From positions 24,337-88,336 of the forward strand of contig JAJDAP010000022.1 in NCBI GenBank assembly GCA_029261795.1: a stretch of 64,000 bases of DNA. Reading direction: 5' to 3'. Positions 59,042 through 64,000 of this stretch are shown piece by piece. The DNA comes from Deltaproteobacteria bacterium. Its GTDB lineage: Bacteria; Myxococcota_A; UBA9160; UBA6930. Under the pieces are notes generated by a model. That model saw nothing but the letters and a program-made list of their open reading frames with translations. It did no database searches and was not told the origin of the DNA. Position 1 is the first letter of the stretch. Each line of letters begins with the position of its first letter. The translations under genes and the position numbers were made by a program.

Positions 59042-59446
59042 ATGGGATTCCTGACCCCGCACTTCGACAAGATCTATGCCGCCATGCGCATCCTCACGGG
59101 TGTGATGTTCTCCATGCACGGCATGCAGAAGCTGCTCGGCCTCTTCGGTGGGCCGCCAGAAGGCGCGCCCGCGTTCATCGTCTGGGGCGCTGGCCTGATC
59201 GAACTGATCGCGGGCGCACTCATCGCGATCGGTTTCATGACGGGACCGGCCGCGTTCCTGGCAAGCGGCACGATGGCGGTCGCGTTCTTCATCGGCCACG
59301 TCGCGCGGCAGGGGAGCATCCTCCCCATCGCGAACGGCGGTGAACTGGCCGTGCTCTACTGCTGGGTCTTCCTGCTCTTCGCGACCCGAGGCTCCGGAAT
59401 CTGGAGCGTCGACGCCGCTCGTGGTTCCAGCGAGGCCACCGCTTGA
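59042..59446 (+). CDS. DoxX family membrane protein
   Basis: The 134-residue protein has four membrane helices and the DoxX motifs [21 protein letters not shown] and [20 protein letters not shown]. DoxX-type proteins take part in quinone-linked redox or thiol stress. It begins 141 nt from msrP in the opposite direction. Its stop TGA overlaps the TTG start of the pentahaem cytochrome (TTGA), so the two are probably translated together. Confidence 0.83.
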   Translation: MGFLTPHFDKIYAAMRILTGVMFSMHGMQKLLGLFGGPPEGAPAFIVWGAGLIELIAGALIAIGFMTGPAAFLASGTMAVAFFIGHVARQGSILPIANGGELAVLYCWVFLLFATRGSGIWSVDAARGSSEATA

Positions 59447-60696
59447 GCGACGGCTCTGGCGCTGCAGCTGCGGCCCTGGTGCTCCTACCGTTCCTATTGG
59501 CTTGCCCGTCGACGACCGAGGAAGGCAGCACTGTCGGTTCGGTTCCGATGCAGGCGGAGGGGCTCGGCACGGGCGGCCTCGATCGCGGCGAAGCGCTCGG
59601 GCCGTTCCTCGCCGACCATTGGTCGTTCCCCATCGCACCCCAGGGCCCGGCCCCCGAAGGGTGGTCGACGACCGAGGCAGACCTCGATCCGACCAGCTGC
59701 GGCGCTTGCCACCCGCAACAGTTCGCCGACTGGCAGGGAACCCTGCATGCCGACGCGTTCTCGCCAGGCTTCGCCGGCCAACTCATCGAGGGATCCCTCG
59801 CAGAGCCCCGATCCCTGCGTCATTGTCAGACCTGCCACACCCCCCTGGCCGAACAACAGCCCGTCCTGGCCAATGGCGCGCCGTCCCCGCACTTCGACCC
59901 GGCGCTTCGCCATCAGGGGATGGTGTGCGCCACCTGTCATGTCCGAGGTCATGAGAGGTTCGGCCCGTCGCGGCGGGCCGATCTCCCACCCCTGCCCGCA
60001 TCCCTTCCCCACGGCGGATTCTCGGCGCGGGACGAGTTCGAGGAGTCGCGATTCTGCGCGCAATGCCATCAGTTCTTCGGCCAGCAGGGTCCCAGCGGAC
60101 GGCCCGTGCAGAATACCTTCGTCGAGTGGCGGGAGAGCCCTCACGCCGGGGCGGGCGAAACCTGCCAGAGCTGCCACATGCCGGACCGCGCGCACCTCTG
60201 GAAGGGCATCCACGACCCCGAAACGGTGCGCGGTGCGACCCGGGTGAGCCTCGAACTGACCTCGACCGAGGGCGCCGAGATCTCGGCACTGCTCAGTTTG
60301 GCGAGCACCGGGGTGGGCCACATGCTCCCCAGCTATGTCACGCCCCGCATCTTCCTTCAGATCGTCCAGCTGGATGCGGCCGGCGAAGAGCTGCCCGAGA
60401 CCGAAGAAACCTTCGTAGTGGGACGACAGGTCGACTTCTCGAGGAACGTGGACATCTTCGATACCCGAATCCCTCCGGGCGAGCGAGCCACGCTGAGCTA
60501 CCGGCGAGCCAGGGCCCAGGGTGCGACGGAATTGCTAGGCCGCGTCAGCGTGCACCCGGACTATCACTATCGAGGCGTGTTTGCATCGCTTCTGCCTGGC
60601 TTGCGCGACCCCGAAGCGCGCCGCCTGATCGGCGAAGCCCTGCGTCGGGCGTCCGATTCGGTCTACGTCCTCGACGAGGTGAGACGGCCCTTCTGA
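59443..60696 (+). CDS. Pentahaem c-type cytochrome lipoprotein
   Basis: The 417-residue protein has a lipoprotein-like signal ending in LLAC (Cys21) and five CxxCH haem sites: CGACH, CQTCH, CATCH, CAQCH, CQSCH. The N-terminal part resembles the cytochrome c554/NrfA-like multihaem type, and the C-terminal about 150 residues ([25 protein letters not shown]) form a beta-rich domain. It probably sits on the outer face of the membrane and passes electrons. The start is a TTG that overlaps the DoxX stop; no ATG lies near. Confidence 0.85.
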   Translation: MSDGSGAAAAALVLLPFLLACPSTTEEGSTVGSVPMQAEGLGTGGLDRGEALGPFLADHWSFPIAPQGPAPEGWSTTEADLDPTSCGACHPQQFADWQGTLHADAFSPGFAGQLIEGSLAEPRSLRHCQTCHTPLAEQQPVLANGAPSPHFDPALRHQGMVCATCHVRGHERFGPSRRADLPPLPASLPHGGFSARDEFEESRFCAQCHQFFGQQGPSGRPVQNTFVEWRESPHAGAGETCQSCHMPDRAHLWKGIHDPETVRGATRVSLELTSTEGAEISALLSLASTGVGHMLPSYVTPRIFLQIVQLDAAGEELPETEETFVVGRQVDFSRNVDIFDTRIPPGERATLSYRRARAQGATELLGRVSVHPDYHYRGVFASLLPGLRDPEARRLIGEALRRASDSVYVLDEVRRPF

Positions 60697-60701
60697 CAGC
60701 G

Positions 60702-60734
60702 CGTGCCGGGAACCCTCGTCGGGTTCCCGGCACG
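60702..60734. terminator. Bidirectional terminator hairpin
   Basis: GTGCCGGGAACCC (60703-60715) and GGGTTCCCGGCAC (60721-60733) form a perfect 13-bp stem with a TCGTC loop, extended by one C-G pair at the base (60702-60734). It lies between the ends of the convergent cytochrome genes. There is no U-run, so it may need Rho or act as an RNA-stabilising end. Confidence 0.75.
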
Positions 60735-60766
60735 GCTCGAGGCCAGAGCGACCGGGGTGGGAGCGT

Positions 60767-61585
60767 TCAGCGCCCACACGGATTGCAAGGGTTGGCCGCA
60801 CACGGATTACAAGGGTTCGCCGCGCAGGGATTGCCGCCGCCGCACGGGTTTCCGCAAGGATTGCAAGGATTGGCCTGGGCGCCGGCCCGCGGCTTGAAGG
60901 TCTTCTGCAAGTCGCCGACATAGGCCGTCAACGCCGCCAATTCGACCGAATCCCATTCGAGTGCATCGGCAGCCATCGGTGTCAGCATGCAGAACTGCAC
61001 CATCTCGGCAGCATTCACCTTGGCGACGCCCGCTTGCTGATGCGGCATGGCCACCTTGTGCGGGTAGGCCTTCGCGAATGTCGCATTCAACTGACTTCCC
61101 CCGACGTGACAGGTCGCGCATGCGAGACCGTTGCCGGAGAGACTCTTGTCGTTCCATAGGGCCTCGCCCTTGGCGACCAGCTTGGGTGTGGACCTGGCGA
61201 CGCGGACACCCTTGGGGGTGAGGAAGTCAGAAGCCTTGGCGCGACTTCCGCCACCGCACGGATTGCAGGGGTTTCCACCGCAGGGGTTGCTCGCACCACA
61301 GGGATTTCCACCGCAGGGGTTGCAGGGGTTCGCTGCACCGCAGGGGTTCTTCGCCGCACAGGGATTCCCACCGCACGGATTGCATGGATTGGCTGCAGCG
61401 CAGGGGTTCTTTGCGCAGGGGTTCTTTGCGCAGGGGTTCGCCGCGCATGGATTCTTCGCGCATGGATTGGCAGCACATGGATTCGCCGCGTCGGCAGGCG
61501 GTGTCAGCGTTCCCATGAAGATGCCCACCGCTAGCACGAGGAGCCCAGCACCCAGGACACCTGCCATTCGTTTCGTGACCGTCAT
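60767..61585 (-). CDS. Cytochrome c with Asn-Pro-Cys repeat domains on both sides
   Basis: The 272-residue exported protein has a signal (LGAGLLVLAVGIFMG), then 16 NPC triplets spaced by 0-3 small residues (about 35-110). A cytochrome c domain follows with CATCH at 156-160, then a second block of 8 NPC triplets to the C-terminus (about 236-270). The 24 Cys in these blocks are far more than needed for structure. The blocks probably bind metal or form a stacked disulfide rod. The haem domain has the LNATFAKAYPHKVAMP and LTAYVGDLQ pieces typical of small c-type cytochromes. The repeats are near-identical at the DNA level, so their number may vary between strains. It is convergent with the pentahaem gene. 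Confidence 0.85.
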   Translation of the reverse strand: MTVTKRMAGVLGAGLLVLAVGIFMGTLTPPADAANPCAANPCAKNPCAANPCAKNPCAKNPCAAANPCNPCGGNPCAAKNPCGAANPCNPCGGNPCGASNPCGGNPCNPCGGGSRAKASDFLTPKGVRVARSTPKLVAKGEALWNDKSLSGNGLACATCHVGGSQLNATFAKAYPHKVAMPHQQAGVAKVNAAEMVQFCMLTPMAADALEWDSVELAALTAYVGDLQKTFKPRAGAQANPCNPCGNPCGGGNPCAANPCNPCAANPCNPCGR

Positions 61586-61589
61586 TTCG

Positions 61590-61811
61590 TTATTCCTTGA
61601 ACTCGAACGGCACCATCCGACCGCGATTTGCGGCGGCGGCGTCGAACACCTTCGTCTCCGGATGGAACGCCGACGAGGCGGACCACTCCCCTTGAATCAA
61701 TTCGCGCCCATCGCGCTCAGCCAGGCCAGCCGCTCCCTCGACCGGGATCGCCGTGGTGCCAGCGTCGCCGCGTGCACCACCCGCAGAATCGTAATTGAGA
61801 AAAACGCCCAC
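61590..61811 (-). CDS. Short frame of possible coding remnant upstream of the NPC cytochrome
   Basis: The 73-codon frame starts GTG and ends four bases before the cytochrome ATG; its tail contains the AAGGAA that serves as the ribosome binding site of that gene. The C-terminal GEWSASSAFHPETKVFDAAA, then ANRGRMVPFEFKE, looks protein-like and the third-base GC is high, but no homolog is recognised. It may be a real leader gene or a truncated relic. The 130 nt further upstream shows nothing clear. Confidence 0.3.
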   Translation of the reverse strand: MGVFLNYDSAGGARGDAGTTAIPVEGAAGLAERDGRELIQGEWSASSAFHPETKVFDAAAANRGRMVPFEFKE

Positions 61812-61941
61812 TGTCGCACCTGACCCGCCCTCAGCAGCAGTCAGAGATGCTCCACTGCTAAACGAGTGACGTTGGGCTCGAGGATTGGGTTACGGGCAAC
61901 TGGCACCTTTTTTCAGGGCGCGGCGAGACCGATCGGATGGC

Positions 61942-62436
61942 TCAGGCCTCGAGCTCGCTGCGACCGCCGGTTCCCCAGAAGCTCGCTGTGAGCTTCATCC
62001 CGCGGACCGATGTGCGTGGGAAAATCTCCTCATAGGTCCTGAGATAGCCGGTGTGCGCGATCCGCCAGAGACCGTCATCGCCTTTCAGGTAGCGATCCTG
62101 GTAGAACGCGGCCCCCTGGATCGTGACGCCATGATCGACGTTCACCACGGTGTCTTCCAGCGCCCAGATGCCGGTCGCTTCGTTCGGCCCGACGAAGTCG
62201 ATCTCGGGATGATGGACCCGATGGCTCGAAAGGAACCCCTCGGAGCCCATCGAACGGCTCAGGAATTCGACGATTGCGTCGCGGCCGTCCGCCGAATACT
62301 TGCCCCCGCTATAGGCGGCGGTCGCATCCTCGGTGAAGCAGCTGCCGACCTCCTCCCAGAGCTTCTGATCGATGCAGCGCATGTACTTGTACTTGAGGCG
62401 CTTGACCGCCTCGAGTTCTCGCCAGTCCACGTCCAC
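61942..62436 (-). CDS. SnoaL/NTF2-like protein
   Basis: The 164-residue protein has the SnoaL-type fold: LKYKYMRCIDQKLWEEVGSCFTEDATAAY, GRDAIVEFLSRSM and a C-terminal DRYLKGDDGLWRIAHTGYLRTYEE. Such proteins bind or convert hydrophobic substrates as small polyketide cyclase, dehydratase or aldol-type enzymes; the actual role is unknown. The GTG start at 62436 has an AGGAGGA site at the right distance. It follows the luciferase-like gene after 16 nt. A second protein of this fold is at 63475. Confidence 0.8.
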   Translation of the reverse strand: MDVDWRELEAVKRLKYKYMRCIDQKLWEEVGSCFTEDATAAYSGGKYSADGRDAIVEFLSRSMGSEGFLSSHRVHHPEIDFVGPNEATGIWALEDTVVNVDHGVTIQGAAFYQDRYLKGDDGLWRIAHTGYLRTYEEIFPRTSVRGMKLTASFWGTGGRSELEA

Positions 62437-62452
62437 GAATCTTCCTCCTGAA

Positions 62453-63406
62453 CTAGCCAATCGCTTCGACCGAGGTCCGAAACCCGGTGCCCTCGACGAC
62501 GGGCAACACTTCGTCGGCGAGGCGCCGGACCTGATCGGAGATTCCGCGTTTGCCGGTTGCGAGCGGGAGCAGTACAAACTTCGACGCACCGGCTTCCGCA
62601 TAGCGACGAATACGCTCGATCAAGGCCGAGGCATCTCCGAGCGCGACCATCTGGGCCGGGTCGGCGATTCCTGCGGCACGAACTCGCGTTCCGGTGAAGC
62701 GTGCGAGGCCAGGCGGTTCGTCGGTACCCAGATGGAACGGGATCGTGGCGCCATAGTGATCATCGTCGATCGGTCGGCCGGCATGCTTCGCCGCTTCGCG
62801 AATCGCGCGGATCACGGGCCCGACCTGGTCTGCGGGCATCAAGCCACCGAGCCAGCCAGTTCCCAAGGCGGCGGTCCGGCGAATGGCGGCCTTGCTGGCG
62901 CCTCCGATCCAGAGCGGAAGCGGTTGTTGTACCGGGCGCGGTTCGATGTGCGCGCCCTCGTAGTGATAGAACTCACCCTCGAAATCGACGGAGGTTTCGC
63001 TCCAGAGCCGTGATAGCAGCGTCAACGCTTCGTTCGCACGGCGGCCGCGTCCGCCCGGATCCCGGCCGGTCGCCTTCCAGGTGGGATCGGCGTCGAAGCC
63101 GACGCCGAAGACCGGCAACAGCCGGCCGCCAGAGAGGAAATCGATCGTGGCACACTGCTTGGCGAGCACCAGCGGATCGCGGTAGCCGACGACGACGGCG
63201 TTCATGCCGAACTTGATGCGCTCGGTGGCGCCCGCCAGGGCAGCCATCGCCGCCATCGCTTCGAGCTGGGGTGCGGCGCCCACCAAGCGATCGGTCTGCC
63301 AGAAGGAGTCGATTCCCGCCTCCTCGCAGGCCACGGCCAGGCGGAAGTAGCCGCGGGGATCATCGAGGGGAAAGGCGGCGATTCCGATCCCGCAGCGAAT
63401 GCTCAT
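62453..63406 (-). CDS. LLM-class F420-dependent oxidoreductase
   Basis: The 317-residue protein has the luciferase-like barrel with IGIAAFPLDDPRGYFRLAVACEEAGIDSFWQTDRL, IKFGMNAVVVGYRDPLVLAKQCATIDFLSGGRLLPVFGVG and LPLWIGGASKAAIRRTAALG. The pattern is closer to F420-dependent mycobacterial enzymes than to FMN monooxygenases. The start is ATG 63406 (MSIRCGIGIAAF); four further residues would be added by an upstream TTG or ATG. The substrate is unknown. Confidence 0.86.
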   Translation of the reverse strand: MSIRCGIGIAAFPLDDPRGYFRLAVACEEAGIDSFWQTDRLVGAAPQLEAMAAMAALAGATERIKFGMNAVVVGYRDPLVLAKQCATIDFLSGGRLLPVFGVGFDADPTWKATGRDPGGRGRRANEALTLLSRLWSETSVDFEGEFYHYEGAHIEPRPVQQPLPLWIGGASKAAIRRTAALGTGWLGGLMPADQVGPVIRAIREAAKHAGRPIDDDHYGATIPFHLGTDEPPGLARFTGTRVRAAGIADPAQMVALGDASALIERIRRYAEAGASKFVLLPLATGKRGISDQVRRLADEVLPVVEGTGFRTSVEAIG

Positions 63407-63474
63407 GGCGCAAAGCATAGCCGCAGCCCGCGAACTAGAATGGGCGCCGACTCCCCGAAATCAAAGGAAGAAGC

Positions 63475-63954
63475 ATGGGCCAATATCCGCGAGAAGAGAT
63501 CCTCGAAGCCTTCACGCAGTACAAACGCGCGCGAGACGAAGCCTCGCAGAGCGGCGACTGGAGCATCTGGGCGCGCCTGTTCACCGACGACGCCCACTAC
63601 ATCGAACACGCCTATGGGGAGATCCACGGCCGCGACGCCATCGAGAAGTGGATCGTCGACGTGATGGCGCCCTTCCCGACGATGACCTTTCCCCAGGATT
63701 GGTGGGTGCTCGACGAAGAACGCGACGCCCTGGTCTTCTGCTGCCAGAACACCTTCCCCGAACCGCTCCAAGAAGACGGCGCGCCCTTCGCCTTCCCGAA
63801 CTGGACCCGCCTCGTCTACGGCGGCAACGGCAAATGGAAGTCGGAGGAAGACATCTACAACCCGAAGCGCGACGCCCCCGCAGTCTTCAAGGGCTGGGTC
63901 AAAGCCGGCGGAAACCTCGAAAGCCCCGAACGCGTCGACATGGTCCACCGCTAG
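63475..63954 (+). CDS. SnoaL/NTF2-like protein
   Basis: The 159-residue protein has the fold signature EEILEAFTQYKRARDEASQSGDWSIWARLFTDDAHYIEHAYGEIHGRDAIEKWI. It has a C-terminal helix and strand ending YGGNGKWKSEEDIYNPK. As in the gene at 61942, it likely binds or converts a small hydrophobic molecule. The ATG at 63475 has AAAGGAAGAA upstream. It is divergent from the luciferase-like gene. The last 46 bases of the window carry nothing clear. Confidence 0.8.
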   Translation: MGQYPREEILEAFTQYKRARDEASQSGDWSIWARLFTDDAHYIEHAYGEIHGRDAIEKWIVDVMAPFPTMTFPQDWWVLDEERDALVFCCQNTFPEPLQEDGAPFAFPNWTRLVYGGNGKWKSEEDIYNPKRDAPAVFKGWVKAGGNLESPERVDMVHR

Positions 63955-64000
63955 AGCGGGGACGGTCTCCTCAATTTTAAAGATTGGAAGTTTGTAAAAC

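Noticed and set aside
61250..61480. Minisatellite or CRISPR from the repeated CCGCAGGGGTT-like DNA
   Set aside because: The repeats are in frame and encode the NPC triplets of a protein; they are coding repeats.
1..64000. tRNA, rRNA, riboswitch or replication origin
   Set aside because: No cloverleaf, conserved rRNA segment, known aptamer core or DnaA-box cluster was recognised on either strand by eye; tRNAscan and Rfam searches would be decisive.

Overview
This is a high-GC, gene-dense stretch of bacterial chromosome with no rRNA, tRNA, CRISPR array or phage. Neighbouring genes often overlap by 4 bases or less. The gene content points to an uncultured, aerobic, lipid- and xenobiotic-degrading bacterium of the broad deltaproteobacterial grade (Myxococcota, Desulfobacterota or Binatota-like). 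It includes flavin-dependent luciferase-like oxidoreductases, a CaiB-type CoA transferase, amidohydrolases, a PAPS sulfotransferase beside a DUF1214 protein, aerobic HemF, MsrPQ, DNA polymerase II and many c-type cytochromes. A MYXO-CTERM-like C-terminal tail on one secreted hydrolase supports this. The exact phylum is inference.

Layout. 1-4.8 kb: the start of a peptidyl-prolyl isomerase that runs off the left edge, a PAS histidine kinase, and a two-gene unit of di-haem peroxidase plus beta-helix/cupredoxin protein. 4.9-11.6 kb: alkylsulfatase-like hydrolase and glyoxalase I, then a minus-strand catabolic cluster (fumarylacetoacetase family, a 37-codon enoyl-CoA hydratase remnant, luciferase-like oxidoreductase, FAD monooxygenase, acyl-CoA synthetase). 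11.6-13.3 kb: a VOC protein followed by the most interesting gene, an AhpD-like selenoprotein whose Sec codon (TGA at 12967) is followed in frame by the rest of the domain and by a SECIS-like hairpin. 13.4-24.2 kb: sulfotransferase/DUF1214 pair, sugar isomerase, alcohol dehydrogenase, SDR, a c-di-GMP protein, lipoate-ligase-like protein, CoA transferase, and a secreted alpha/beta hydrolase. 24.2-27.3 kb: a flavoprotein-SelD fusion, which supplies the selenium donor expected for the selenoprotein, and an ArsR-ArsI pair behind a palindromic operator. 27.4-36.5 kb: methyltransferase in lower-GC DNA, MoaA/ferredoxin, glutaredoxin, CnoX-type thioredoxin, DNA polymerase II, membrane metallophosphoesterase, HemF and ArfB. 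36.5-45 kb: OsmC, an internally deleted beta-lactamase-family protein, two amidases, a luciferase-like enzyme, an oxidoreductase and an N-acyl-amino-acid deacylase-like enzyme. 45-54.9 kb: a second c-di-GMP protein, LOG protein, steroid-dehydrogenase-like SDR, sugar-phosphate transferase, MFS exporter, and a RAYT-type transposase in a unit bounded by perfect 15-bp inverted repeats. A decayed partner copy of the transposase end lies at 45.1-45.4 kb. 55-64 kb: lytic transglycosylase, SixA, MsrPQ, DoxX, a pentahaem cytochrome, a cytochrome c embedded in 24 Asn-Pro-Cys repeats, and SnoaL-like and luciferase-like proteins.

Taken together the window shows redox and thiol/selenol maintenance (selenoprotein, SelD, MsrPQ, glutaredoxin, CnoX, OsmC, peroxidase) alongside degradation of organic acids, amides and sulfate esters. 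Several loci show decay or deletion: the hydratase remnant, the shortened beta-lactamase-family protein and the transposase remnant. Starts were adjusted where in-frame motifs or ribosome binding sites demanded it. All functional calls come from reading translated motifs, without database searches.
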